A DNA stretch of 64,000 nucleotides from Sphingomonas sp. QA11. GTDB lineage: Bacteria; Pseudomonadota; Alphaproteobacteria; Sphingomonadales; Sphingomonadaceae. Below are positions 8,965-16,813 of this stretch, one piece after another (position 1 is the first letter of the stretch; each line of letters begins with the position of its first letter). Made by a program: the position numbers and the translations under genes. The stretch lies in NCBI RefSeq assembly GCF_028473665.1, contig NZ_CP098774.1:992001-1056000 (forward strand), given 5' to 3'. Below the pieces are notes generated by a model. The model saw only the letters and a list, made by a program, of their open reading frames with translations, was not told the DNA's origin and did no database searches.

Positions 8965-9019
8965 GTCCGGCATCCCTTGAAAGCTTGCGCGACGTTCCCG
9001 GCTGAGCGACAGCGCGATC

Positions 9020-9451
9020 ATGTCGGAACGCCTCGAACTCACCCTGCGCGAAGCGATCTCCCCGGACGCGCCCGCGATCATCGCGCTTTGGCAAGCCTGT
9101 GGCCTTACCCGCCCATGGAACGACCCGCAGGCGGATTTCGCCCGGGCGATCGCCGGGCCGACCTCGACGGTCCTGGTGGTGGAGCAGGAACGGGTCCTTG
9201 CCGGTTCGGTCATGGTGGGTTTCGACGGACATCGCGGCTGGGTCTATTATCTGGCGGTGGTGCCCGATCATCGCCGGAGCGGTCTGGGGCGTATTTTGAT
9301 GAATTCGGCGGAGGTCTGGCTCCGTGCTCGCGGCGCTGCCAAGATCCAGCTCATGGTGCGCGACGACAATCACGCCGCGCTCGGTTTTTACGAAGCGCTC
9401 GGGCTCGAACGGCAAAAGGTCGTGACGCTCGGCAAATTTCTGAAGGATTGA
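9020..9451 (+). CDS. GNAT-family N-acetyltransferase
   Basis: A 143-residue acetyl-CoA-dependent acetyltransferase. The acetyl-CoA binding motif A is clear: YYLAVVPDHRRSGLGRILM, with the R-x-x-G-x-G loop. This is followed by the C-terminal HAALGFYEALGLER strand-helix. It resembles the YpeA-type small GNAT proteins. Substrate unknown. It is soluble. Its stop is five bases before the start of the ArsC/Spx-like gene, so they probably form an operon with the DUF427 gene. No good Shine-Dalgarno sequence is seen before the ATG. Confidence 0.88.
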   Translation: MSERLELTLREAISPDAPAIIALWQACGLTRPWNDPQADFARAIAGPTSTVLVVEQERVLAGSVMVGFDGHRGWVYYLAVVPDHRRSGLGRILMNSAEVWLRARGAAKIQLMVRDDNHAALGFYEALGLERQKVVTLGKFLKD

Positions 9452-9456
9452 AGGCA

Positions 9457-9807
9457 ATGGCGGCGACGCTCTACGGCATCAAGAATTGCGACACGATGAA
9501 GAAGGCCTGGACCTGGCTTGACGCGCACGGCGTCGCCTATGATTTTCACGACTATAAAAAGGCTGGAATCGACGAGGCAACCGTGCGTCGCTGGGCAGGG
9601 CAGGTGGGCTGGGAAGTGCTGCTCAACCGCGCCGGGACCACTTTCCGCGCGCTCTCCGACGCTGACAAGACGGATATCGGGGAAGACAAGGCGATCGCGC
9701 TGATGCTGGCCAATCCGTCGATGATCAAACGCCCGGTGCTTGATACTGGCAGCAAGCTGCTGGTCGGGTTCAAGCCGGACACCTATGATATGGCAGGGCT
9801 TGGATAG
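9457..9807 (+). CDS. ArsC/Spx-like (YffB-type) thioredoxin-fold protein
   Basis: A 116-residue protein of the arsenate reductase-like family. LYGIKNCDTMKKAWTWL at the N-terminus has the single cysteine (NCDT) of the YffB/Spx group. KRPVLDTGSKLLVGF near the C-terminus is the conserved cis-proline and strand. YffB proteins are thought to be glutathione-dependent thiol reductases; arsenate reduction is not implied. A longer in-frame reading from 8977 exists but overlaps the GNAT gene in another frame and lacks homology, so the ATG at 9457 was chosen. Lies five bases after the GNAT gene. Confidence 0.9.
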   Translation: MAATLYGIKNCDTMKKAWTWLDAHGVAYDFHDYKKAGIDEATVRRWAGQVGWEVLLNRAGTTFRALSDADKTDIGEDKAIALMLANPSMIKRPVLDTGSKLLVGFKPDTYDMAGLG

Positions 9808-9821
9808 CAGGAGGACCGATC

Positions 9822-10103
9822 ATGCCGACCGCGCGCTGGAACGGGGCGGTCATCGCCGAATCCGATGATACGGTGGTGGTCGAGGGCAATCACTATTTCC
9901 CGCCGGAAAGCGTCAATGGAGCGCTGCTCGAGGCAAGCGCATCGCATACTCGTTGTCCATGGAAGGGAGAGGCGAGCTACAAGTCGATCGTCGTCGGTGG
10001 AAAGCGCAATCCGGACGCAGTCTGGTTCTATCCCGATCCCTTGCCCGCTGCGGCCGAGATCAGGGGGCGGTTTGCGTTCTGGAAGGGCGTGTCGGTCGAA
10101 TAG
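9822..10103 (+). CDS. DUF427 domain protein
   Basis: A 93-residue protein that is essentially one DUF427 domain. Recognisable elements are ARWNGAVIAESDDTVVVEGN, YFPPESV, the THTRCPWKGEASY-like segment (here SHTRCPWKGEASYKSI) and the closing FWKGVSVE. Function of the family is unknown; structures suggest a small beta barrel with a conserved cysteine. The ATG is preceded by AGGAGG with seven bases of spacing. It is the last gene of a short plus-strand group with GNAT and YffB-like genes. Confidence 0.88.
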   Translation: MPTARWNGAVIAESDDTVVVEGNHYFPPESVNGALLEASASHTRCPWKGEASYKSIVVGGKRNPDAVWFYPDPLPAAAEIRGRFAFWKGVSVE

Positions 10104-10249
10104 GGAAATATTCGCTCGCTTGACCTTTCTCGCGAATGATTGCGAAGCTTTCCGGACGCCTCTCAACTAGGTCCGATTCAGTTCAAAATATTGCCCTTCC
10201 AGCATAAAAGGCGCACTATCTCCGCCTCACCAATGGAGGGGAGCAGGTC

Positions 10250-10690
10250 ATGACAGAAGACGGCGAACAGCCACCTGTTTGGTACTATGTCGTTGGCGGC
10301 ATACTCGCGCTGTGGAATGCGATCGGCTGCTATTTCTGCTATATGCAGTTCATCCACGGTCCCGAAGCGATGGGACCAGCGACTGAATATGATGTCGCGC
10401 TCTACGCAAGCCTGCCCGGCTGGTATAATTATCTTTTCGCCCTCGCGGTCATCACGGGTCTGCTCGGCGCGATCGGCCTGCTGACCCGATCGCGCGCAGT
10501 CGGGATTCTTTTCATCGTCTCGCTGGTCGCGACGGTCATCCAGTTCGGCTATCTCTTCGCCGCCACCGATATCATCGCGCACAAGGGGGCAGGCATGGTG
10601 TTGCCCTTCCCGATCCTGATCATCGTGATCGGTGTCTTCTCGATCTGGTTCGCCGGGTTCGCGAAGAAGCGGGAATATCTGCGCCCCTGA
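10250..10690 (+). CDS. Four-helix inner-membrane protein of unknown function
   Basis: A 146-residue hydrophobic protein with about four membrane helices: near 10-32, 63-80, 84-103 and 114-135. It starts MTEDGEQPPVWYYVVGG and ends in a basic tail (KKREYL). No known transporter or enzyme motif is seen. A purine-rich GGAGGGGAG precedes the ATG. It stands alone, with a 146-base gap upstream, and is convergent with the XRE regulator gene. Sphingomonad genomes carry similar unnamed proteins; function is unknown. Confidence 0.75.
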   Translation: MTEDGEQPPVWYYVVGGILALWNAIGCYFCYMQFIHGPEAMGPATEYDVALYASLPGWYNYLFALAVITGLLGAIGLLTRSRAVGILFIVSLVATVIQFGYLFAATDIIAHKGAGMVLPFPILIIVIGVFSIWFAGFAKKREYLRP

Positions 10691-10715
10691 AGGCCAATGT
10701 TGGGTGGGAGGGATG

Positions 10716-10928
10716 TCACTCCTCCCACTGGAACACCTCTTCGAGCGGCTTGCCGAACACCCGGGCGATACGGAACGCTGCCTCGAGCGACGGGGAATAT
10801 TTCCCGGCCTCGATCGCGGCGATCGTTTGTCGCGTCATCCCGATGCGCGCGCCGAGATTGGCCTGGGTCATCTCCCCCGCCATGAAGCGCAGGGTGCGGA
10901 TATGGTTGCCGATCGGGGTGCTAGCCAT
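10716..10928 (-). CDS. Small XRE-family DNA-binding regulator
   Basis: A 70-residue protein consisting of one Cro/CI-type helix-turn-helix. The HTH is visible as MTQANLGARIGMTRQTIAAIEAGKY, followed by SLEAAFRIARVFGKPLEEVF. The ATG at 10928 was chosen because AGGA lies a few bases upstream; a TTG at 10949 gives seven more residues. It is encoded 83 bases downstream of a membrane protein on the same strand, an arrangement widely seen for small regulators that control their own operon. The inverted repeat at 11496-11531 over the operon promoter is the likely binding site (inference). Confidence 0.88.
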   Translation of the reverse strand: MASTPIGNHIRTLRFMAGEMTQANLGARIGMTRQTIAAIEAGKYSPSLEAAFRIARVFGKPLEEVFQWEE

Positions 10929-11011
10929 GCCGGTCCTGGCGACGGGCAAGGTTGACGGTGCCGTGCTGCGGCATCACGCCCGCGCCGTTCATGCTCGATT
11001 GCCTCGTCATC

Positions 11012-11476
11012 TCAACTCCCCCGGCGATAGAGAAACAGCAAGGTGCCGGCACGCACCAGTTCGGCGAGCACGAGCGCCAGCAGCAGCACGTTGCTGATCA
11101 CGATCGGTACCAGCGTGTCCGGCTTGCCGGCCAGCCAGGCCGGGGCGGTGGCAATGGTCAGCGGCGCGACCACGGTAAGGGTCGCCACCAGCGCGCTCAG
11201 CGTGATGAAGGCAGGTCGATAGGCCAGCAGCGCGAATTCCCGGTCCCGGTCGTCCGCCGGCGCGCCGGCCTCTTTCGGGGACATGATCGACAATATGATT
11301 GCCACCACGATCTGGACCACGGTCAGCGCGATCACCGCGAGGATGAAATTACCCAACTCCGTGCCGACGTTGAAGCTCGGTCCTTCGATCGCCCGTACGA
11401 ATCCCCGGAAATACCAGCCCCAGATCACGACCGTCGCCATGACCGATCCCCACATCATCCTTTCCCGAAACGCCAT
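11012..11476 (-). CDS. Inner-membrane protein paired with the XRE regulator
   Basis: A 154-residue protein with four predicted membrane helices (about 8-26, 42-64, 90-112 and 124-147), starting MAFRERMMWGSVMATVV and ending LFLYRRGS. The ATG at 11476 is preceded by GGAGG at good spacing; a longer frame to 12079 crosses the promoter and panB, and was not used. No enzymatic motif. Such membrane proteins commonly accompany small XRE regulators and may sense or report on the membrane, but the function is unknown. The promoter lies at 11508-11536. Confidence 0.82.
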   Translation of the reverse strand: MAFRERMMWGSVMATVVIWGWYFRGFVRAIEGPSFNVGTELGNFILAVIALTVVQIVVAIILSIMSPKEAGAPADDRDREFALLAYRPAFITLSALVATLTVVAPLTIATAPAWLAGKPDTLVPIVISNVLLLALVLAELVRAGTLLFLYRRGS

Positions 11477-11495
11477 CAGATCCTCCAGCGTCAAA

Positions 11496-11536
11496 TCAAT
11501 GTAACATAATGTATAGAATATTTTACATTGAGTCAA
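11496..11536 (-). promoter_or_regulatory. Promoter and inverted-repeat operator of the XRE/membrane-protein operon
   Basis: On the minus strand a -35 TTGACT (11531-11536) and -10 TACATT (11508-11513) are spaced by 17 bases. A perfect inverted repeat with nine-base arms TCAATGTAA / TTACATTGA at 11496-11504 and 11523-11531 brackets the -10 element. Its position would let a bound regulator block RNA polymerase. The XRE protein of the same operon is the obvious candidate. Confidence 0.65.
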
Positions 11537-11611
11537 ACTGGGCAAACATTGCGCTGGCGCGGGCATATGCGGTGGCTGGCTTCCCCGATGTTGCGGCGCT
11601 AACAGCGGCGC

Positions 11612-12472
11612 ATGTCCACGACCTTCACGATCGATACCTCGACCAGCCGCGCGAATCCGACGCCGGCTCCGATGAAGCGGCTCACCATCCCGGCCTTGCG
11701 CAAGGCCAAGGACGGCACGCCGCTGGTGATGCTCACCGCCTATACGGTGCGCACCGCGCAGTTGCTCGATCCGCATTGCGACCTGCTGCTGGTCGGGGAC
11801 AGCCTTGGCCAGGTCGTCTATGGTTTGCCGTCGACGGTACCCGTCACGCTGGACATGATGGCGGCGCACGGCGCGGCGGTGGTGCGCGGCAGCTATCATT
11901 CGGTTGTCATCATCGACATGCCGTTCGGCAGCTATGAGGCATCCCCTGAAAAGGCGTTCGAAAACGCCGCCTGGCTGCTCAAGCAAACCGGCGCTGCCGG
12001 CGTGAAGATGGAAGGCGGCGAGGCGATGGCGCCGACGGTCCGCTTCCTGGTCGAGCGTGGCGTCCCGGTGATGGGGCATGTCGGCCTCACGCCCCAGGCG
12101 GTGAACGTGCTCGGCGGCTATGGTGCGCGTGGTCGCACGCCTGAGGAAGCGGCGAAGATCGTGGCCGATGCGGTCGCGATCGCCGATGCGGGCGCCTTCT
12201 CCATCGTGATCGAGGGCGTGGTCGAACCGATCGCGATCGAGATCACGCGGAAGGTGGCGTGCCCGACCATCGGCATCGGGGCTTCGGCGCTGTGCGACGG
12301 GCAGGTGCTGGTGGCTGAGGACATGCTCGGCATGTTCGAGCGCACGGCGCGTTTCGTGAAGCGCTTCGACGACTTGTCCGGCCGCATTTCCGCCGCGGTT
12401 GAAACCTATGCCGCTGACGTCAGATCCCGCAGCTTTCCGGGTCCGGAGCAGACTTACGCACCCAAGGATTGA
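11612..12472 (+). CDS. panB: 3-methyl-2-oxobutanoate hydroxymethyltransferase
   Basis: A 286-residue enzyme that adds a hydroxymethyl group from methylenetetrahydrofolate to alpha-ketoisovalerate, the first step of pantothenate synthesis; cytoplasmic and Mg-dependent. The signature motifs are present: [28 protein letters not shown] with the metal-binding aspartate, [16 protein letters not shown] and [15 protein letters not shown]. Usual length is about 265; the N-terminus carries about 20 extra residues, so a start at the internal ATG before KRLTIPAL (residue 21) is possible. No clear ribosome-binding site precedes either. Confidence 0.96.
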   Translation: MSTTFTIDTSTSRANPTPAPMKRLTIPALRKAKDGTPLVMLTAYTVRTAQLLDPHCDLLLVGDSLGQVVYGLPSTVPVTLDMMAAHGAAVVRGSYHSVVIIDMPFGSYEASPEKAFENAAWLLKQTGAAGVKMEGGEAMAPTVRFLVERGVPVMGHVGLTPQAVNVLGGYGARGRTPEEAAKIVADAVAIADAGAFSIVIEGVVEPIAIEITRKVACPTIGIGASALCDGQVLVAEDMLGMFERTARFVKRFDDLSGRISAAVETYAADVRSRSFPGPEQTYAPKD

Positions 12473-12528
12473 TCCTTCCGTTTGTACGCGGCCATCGCTA
12501 AGGTCCGCCCCTTTCCAGCCTTCGCCCC

Positions 12529-13242
12529 ATGGAGCATCCCTTGGCCGTTAAGCCGAATACCGACGAAGCATTTCTGCGTGAGGTGGACGAGGAGCTTCGC
12601 CGCGATCAGCTCGCGAGCATGTGGACGCGTTACGGGCGCTGGCTGATCGTCGCGATCGTCGCCGGCCTCGCCGCGTTTGGCGGTTTCCTCTATTGGGAAT
12701 ATCATAGCGCGCAGGTCGCTGGCGAGCAGGGCGAGAAGCTTCAGGTCGTCTATGACGAACTGGCCGCGCAGAAGGTTGGCAGCGCTGAGAAGGGCCTGGT
12801 CGAACTCGCCGGCTCGAGTGTCGGGGGATATCGCGCGCTGGCGCTGTTCACTCAGGCGGACCTGCTGCTGCAGAAGGAAGATCTGAAGGCCGCCGCCGCC
12901 AAGTTCGCCGCGGTCGCGGGGGACAGCTCGGTCGGTCAGCCGCTGCGCGATCTGGCATTGATCCGCCAGACCGCCGCCGAGTTCGATACGCTCAAGCCCG
13001 ATGTCGTCGTCAACCGGCTGCGGCCGCTGGCGGTGAAGGGCAATCCCTGGTTCGGCAGCGCGGGCGAGCTCGTCGGCGCCGCCTATCTTCAAATGAACAA
13101 GCCCGATCTCGCGGCGCCGCTTTTCGGGCAGATCGCCCGGGACGAGACGGTCCCCGACACGATCCGTCAACGCGCGGTTCAGATCGCTGGCACCATGGGC
13201 ATCGACGCGGTCGGCCCGGTTGAGGAAAAGAAAGCGCAATGA
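12529..13242 (+). CDS. YfgM-like tetratricopeptide membrane protein
   Basis: A 237-residue protein with a short cytoplasmic N-terminus (EAFLREVDEELRRDQL), one membrane helix at about residues 44-63, and a periplasmic helical TPR-like region. This layout is that of YfgM, an accessory of the SecYEG translocon and periplasmic chaperone network. The neighbourhood supports it: yfgM-bamB-der is the gene order in Escherichia coli too. The stop overlaps the bamB start by four bases. The start could be the TTG four codons downstream (LAVKPNT), as related proteins begin near there. Confidence 0.85.
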   Translation: MEHPLAVKPNTDEAFLREVDEELRRDQLASMWTRYGRWLIVAIVAGLAAFGGFLYWEYHSAQVAGEQGEKLQVVYDELAAQKVGSAEKGLVELAGSSVGGYRALALFTQADLLLQKEDLKAAAAKFAAVAGDSSVGQPLRDLALIRQTAAEFDTLKPDVVVNRLRPLAVKGNPWFGSAGELVGAAYLQMNKPDLAAPLFGQIARDETVPDTIRQRAVQIAGTMGIDAVGPVEEKKAQ

Positions 13243-14564
13243 TGTACAAGAACCGAGCGGTGCTGGCGTGCGCCGCGCTCCTCGCGCTCAGCGGCTGCGG
13301 GATATTCAAGGGCGGCGGCAAGAAGACGCCGGTGTTGGGTGATCGCGTGCCGATCCTCATGTCCGAGAGCGAAGTGACGTCCGACAAGTCGCTGGCAGAC
13401 GTCCAGGTCCTGCTGCCCGCACCCGAAGTCAATGAAAACTGGGCGCAACCCGGTGGCAGCGCCGACAAGTCGATGGGACAGCTCGCGCTGGGCGCCACGC
13501 TGACTCGGGCATGGACCGCCTCGGTCGATGGGGGCTCCAACCGCCAGCGGCTCGGCGCGGCACCGGTGATCGCCGATGGCCGGCTCTACGCGATGGACGT
13601 GGACGCCAATGTCCATGCCTTCACCGCTGACACTGGCTCGCAGGTCTGGACGACCAACATCTCCAAGAACGAGAAGAAGACCCGCAGCGCTCGTTTTGGC
13701 GGCGGCGTCAGCTACGACAATGGCAAGGTCTATGCGACCGACGGCCTGGGTGACGTGGTGGCGCTCGATGCGAAGACCGGTGCTGAAGTCTGGCGCGTCA
13801 AGCCGGGTGGCCCGCTGCGCGGCTCCCCGACGATCGACAATGACAACCTTTATGTGCTGACCCAGGACAATCAGCTGTTCGCGCTGTCCAAGGCCAATGG
13901 CTCCGTCGCCTGGACCCAGTCGGGCTCGCTCGAGACGCAGGGTGTGTTCGGTGTCGCGGCGCCGGCAGTAGGGCAGGGTACGGTCATTGCCGGCTTCTCC
14001 TCGGGCGAGCTCAACGCCTATCGCTACGAGAATGGCCGCACGCTGTGGCAGGACGCGCTGTCGCGCTCAAGCATCTCGACCTCGGTGTCGTCGCTTGCCG
14101 ATATCGATGCGTCGCCGGTCATCGATCGCGGCCTCGTCTTCGCGGTAGGGCAGGGTGGCCGCACCGTCGCGCTTGAGATCGTCTCCGGCCAGCGTATCTG
14201 GGAACAGAATTTCGCCGGCATCTCGACCCCCTGGGTCGCGGGCGAATGGTTGTTCCTGGTCACTGACGACGCCCGGCTCGTCTGCCTTGCCCGCGCGACC
14301 GGCAAGGTGCGCTGGATCCAGCAGCTCCGCCATTTTGGCAGCGAGAAGAAGAAAAAGAACCCGATCACCTGGTATGGCCCGGTGCTCGCGGGCAACCGCC
14401 TGATCCTGACCAACTCGCGCGGCGAGATCGTCTCCGCGTCGCCCGACAGCGGCGAAGTCGGAACGGTGATCGAAGGGGGCAAGGCCTATAACCTGCCGCC
14501 GGTCGTGGCCAATTCCACCCTGTATGTGCTCGATCAGAAGGGCCGGATCTCGGCTTATCGCTGA
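13239..14564 (+). CDS. bamB: Outer-membrane assembly lipoprotein BamB
   Basis: A 441-residue lipoprotein with lipobox LSGC (Cys20) after a short signal peptide. The rest is a beta-propeller of PQQ-like repeats, seen as recurring GSPTIDNDNLYVL, VFAVGQGGRTVALE and LDQKGRISAYR-type blades. BamB supports the BAM complex in folding outer-membrane proteins, which fits the three TonB receptors in this window. It does not bind PQQ. Placed between yfgM (four-base overlap) and der. A second ATG one codon downstream overlaps the stop less and is equally possible. Confidence 0.94.
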   Translation: MMYKNRAVLACAALLALSGCGIFKGGGKKTPVLGDRVPILMSESEVTSDKSLADVQVLLPAPEVNENWAQPGGSADKSMGQLALGATLTRAWTASVDGGSNRQRLGAAPVIADGRLYAMDVDANVHAFTADTGSQVWTTNISKNEKKTRSARFGGGVSYDNGKVYATDGLGDVVALDAKTGAEVWRVKPGGPLRGSPTIDNDNLYVLTQDNQLFALSKANGSVAWTQSGSLETQGVFGVAAPAVGQGTVIAGFSSGELNAYRYENGRTLWQDALSRSSISTSVSSLADIDASPVIDRGLVFAVGQGGRTVALEIVSGQRIWEQNFAGISTPWVAGEWLFLVTDDARLVCLARATGKVRWIQQLRHFGSEKKKKNPITWYGPVLAGNRLILTNSRGEIVSASPDSGEVGTVIEGGKAYNLPPVVANSTLYVLDQKGRISAYR

Positions 14565-14577
14565 TCGCGACGCCTGC

Positions 14578-14610
14578 TTCGTCGCCCCGGCACGACTCCG
14601 GGGTGACGAA
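14578..14610 (+). terminator. Hairpin between bamB and der
   Basis: A 13-base-pair stem (14578-14590 with 14598-14610) with one G-U pair and a seven-base loop starts 13 bases after the bamB stop. No T run follows, so it may attenuate rather than end transcription before der. The sequence (CCCCGG with a TTCGTC/GACGAA extension) resembles palindromes commonly scattered between sphingomonad genes. Confidence 0.5.
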
Positions 14611-14636
14611 CGCGGCATAGCAGGGTAAGGCGCGCC

Positions 14637-16004
14637 ATGCCCAATCTTCCCGTGGTCGCGATCATCGGCCGGCCCAACGTCGGCAAATCGACACTGTTCA
14701 ACCGCCTCGTCGGCAAGAAGCTCGCGCTGGTCGACGATCGTCCTGGTGTCACGCGCGACCGGCGGGAGGGCGATGCGACCCTGGTCGGCCTGGAATTCCG
14801 GGTCATCGATACCGCCGGTTATGAAGATCAGGATGCGGCATCGTTGCCCGGCCGGATGCGTGCCCAAACCGAGGCCGCCGTGGCGCAGGCCGATGTCGCG
14901 CTGTTCCTGATCGATGCCCGTGCCGGCCTAGTCCCGCTGGACGAGGAAATCGCACGCTGGCTGCGCGGTTCGAAGACCCCCGTTATCCTGGTCGCCAACA
15001 AGGCCGAGGGCCGGGCGGGCGAAAGTGGCATCCTCGAATCGCTGTCGCTCGGGTTCGGCGATCCCGTCGTGCTCTCGGCCGAGCATGGCGAAGGGTTGGT
15101 CGAGCTGTTCGAAGCGCTGCTTCCCCATGTCGAGCGTGACGAGGACGCCGAGGCTGCCGAGGAGGAAGAAGACAGCCTCGACGCGCCGCTGAAGCTTGCC
15201 ATCATCGGCCGGCCCAATGCGGGGAAATCGACGCTGATCAATCGCATGCTTGGCGAGGAACGGCTCATCACCGGCCCCGAGGCTGGGATCACCCGTGACT
15301 CCATCGCGATCGACTGGACCTGGCACGGTCCTGAGGGGGAGCCGCGCGCCGTCCGGCTGATCGACACCGCCGGCATGCGCAAGCGTGCCAATGTGCAGGA
15401 CAAGCTGGAAAAGCTGTCGGTCGCCGATGCGCTCCACGCGATCGATTTTGCCGAAGTGGTGGTGCTGCTGCTCGATGCGACGCGCGGGCTGGAAGCGCAG
15501 GATCTGCGCATCGCGGATGCTGCGCTGCAGGAAGGCCGGGCGCTGGTTGTCGCGATCAACAAATGGGATGTGGCGGAGAATGCCAGCAGCCTGTTCAACG
15601 GCATCCGCGGGGCGCTGGAAGAAGGGCTGTCGCAGGTGAAGGGCATTCCGGTGCTCACTGTTTCGGCGGCGACCGGCAAGGGCATCGACACGCTGGTGAA
15701 AGTCGCGTTCGAGACGCGTGAGGCGTGGTCCCGCCGTATCGGCACCGGTGAACTCAATCGCTGGTTCGAGAAAGCGATCGAGGCCAATCCGCCGCCCGCG
15801 CCCGGCGGCAAGCGGATCAAGCTGCGCTATCTGACTCAGGCCAAGACCCGTCCGCCCGGCTTCGTGCTGTTCGGCACGCGTGTCGACCAGTTGCCGGCCA
15901 GTTATCAGCGCTACCTGATCAACGGTATTCGGCGCGATCTCGGCTTCGGTGCGGTGCCTGTACGGCTGACCTTGCGCGCCCCGAAGAATCCGTTCGACCG
16001 CTAG
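14637..16004 (+). CDS. der: Ribosome-assembly GTPase Der (EngA)
   Basis: A 455-residue protein with two tandem GTPase domains and a C-terminal KH-like domain. Both P-loops are exact: GRPNVGKST in the first domain and GRPNAGKST in the second, with DTAGYE and DTAGMR switch II motifs and NKAE/NKWD base-recognition motifs. The two domains are joined by an acidic linker (DEDAEAAEEEEDS). Der is needed for maturation of the 50S ribosomal subunit. Length is as expected. The gene follows bamB after a 72-base gap with a hairpin. Confidence 0.97.
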   Translation: MPNLPVVAIIGRPNVGKSTLFNRLVGKKLALVDDRPGVTRDRREGDATLVGLEFRVIDTAGYEDQDAASLPGRMRAQTEAAVAQADVALFLIDARAGLVPLDEEIARWLRGSKTPVILVANKAEGRAGESGILESLSLGFGDPVVLSAEHGEGLVELFEALLPHVERDEDAEAAEEEEDSLDAPLKLAIIGRPNAGKSTLINRMLGEERLITGPEAGITRDSIAIDWTWHGPEGEPRAVRLIDTAGMRKRANVQDKLEKLSVADALHAIDFAEVVVLLLDATRGLEAQDLRIADAALQEGRALVVAINKWDVAENASSLFNGIRGALEEGLSQVKGIPVLTVSAATGKGIDTLVKVAFETREAWSRRIGTGELNRWFEKAIEANPPPAPGGKRIKLRYLTQAKTRPPGFVLFGTRVDQLPASYQRYLINGIRRDLGFGAVPVRLTLRAPKNPFDR

Positions 16005-16030
16005 AGGCAGTCGAGTCGCTCGCAACTGGA

Positions 16031-16045
16031 TTAAACAAGGATTTA
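16031..16045 (+). promoter_or_regulatory. CtrA-like box upstream of the Hpt gene
   Basis: TTAA (16031-16034), seven bases, then TTTA (16042-16045) matches the alphaproteobacterial CtrA site TTAA-N7-TTAA with one mismatch. It lies about 112 bases upstream of the GTG start of the Hpt-domain gene. A single short site can occur by chance; the second near-match at 20712 in the same island makes it more credible. Confidence 0.4.
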
Positions 16046-16156
16046 CCGAGCCTTTCGGTCGATTGGCCCGGGCTGCGTCAACTCATCCTTTACCTCGTTT
16101 GTCTAGAAACGGGGGACATCTTCGCGGTCTTGGTGGCCCCGAAGTAGGAGAATGCG

Positions 16157-16564
16157 GTGTCTGTCGAAGATCGCGGCCTGGTTGACTGGACGATGTTTTC
16201 GCAAGCTCGCACCGAGCTTGGCGCAGGCTTCGTGCGCATCCTCGGATATTTCCGGGAGGACGGCGTGAAATCGGTCGCCGCGATCGAAGCGGCCATGCGG
16301 GCGCTCAATGCCGCGGCGATGGTCATCCCGGCACACACGCTGAAGGGGGAGGCTCGCCAGTTCGGTGCCGAGCCGCTCGGCGCGCTGGCCGAGAAGATCG
16401 AGACGATCGCCCGTGACTGCGTCGAGAATCGCGATACACCCGACGAGGCGCTTCAATCGGTCGTCGAACTCCGACCGCTGTTCGAAAACACGCTGGAAAT
16501 GCTTGAGCGCGAATCGAACCCACTGGTCGAACGCCGACCTGTCTTCGGTCGCCGCGCGCTCTGA
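16157..16564 (+). CDS. Hpt-domain phosphotransfer protein
   Basis: A 135-residue helical protein with a histidine phosphotransfer motif PAHTLKGEARQFGAEPL. H60 is the phospho-acceptor, and the following LKG and G70 are standard. Such single-domain proteins shuttle phosphate between kinases and response regulators. The start is GTG with GGAG eight bases upstream. A CtrA-like box is at 16031. It is the first member of a signalling and polarity island that ends at 23254. The C-terminus ends in a basic tail (VERRPVFGRRAL). Partners cannot be read from the sequence. Confidence 0.82.
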   Translation: MSVEDRGLVDWTMFSQARTELGAGFVRILGYFREDGVKSVAAIEAAMRALNAAAMVIPAHTLKGEARQFGAEPLGALAEKIETIARDCVENRDTPDEALQSVVELRPLFENTLEMLERESNPLVERRPVFGRRAL

Positions 16565-16813
16565 TCTGTCAGGGCATCGACATGGTTCATTGATGGTGCT
16601 TCGTCTGTTTCCGATCCCCGCTCGCTGAGCGGAAACGGCTGCCACCGATTTCGTGCGCGGGTGTGTCAGGTCTGATCCGCATTCATGTCACGGGTGCGGT
16701 CATAGCAAAGGGAAGTGTTCGCGCGGAGGGCGCAAAGAACGCTGAGTTGGATGCTGAACTCGATAAGTCGCCTGTTGGGGACAGGCTGTCAGAGACTGGC
16801 TACGCCGTCGCTC

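Noticed and set aside
8977..9456. N-terminal extension of the ArsC/Spx-like protein
   Set aside because: It overlaps the GNAT gene in another frame and has no similarity to the family.
11012..12079. Long minus-strand frame of 355 residues
   Set aside because: It reads backwards through panB and the promoter. Only the last 154 codons, from ATG 11476 with a GGAGG, look like a real protein.
13239..14564. BamB as a PQQ-dependent dehydrogenase
   Set aside because: It has a lipobox and BamB neighbours; the PQQ-like blades do not imply cofactor binding.
16565..16813. Possible small gene or RNA between the Hpt and TipN-like genes
   Set aside because: Only short frames with no ribosome-binding site and no strong hairpin were found in these 249 bases.
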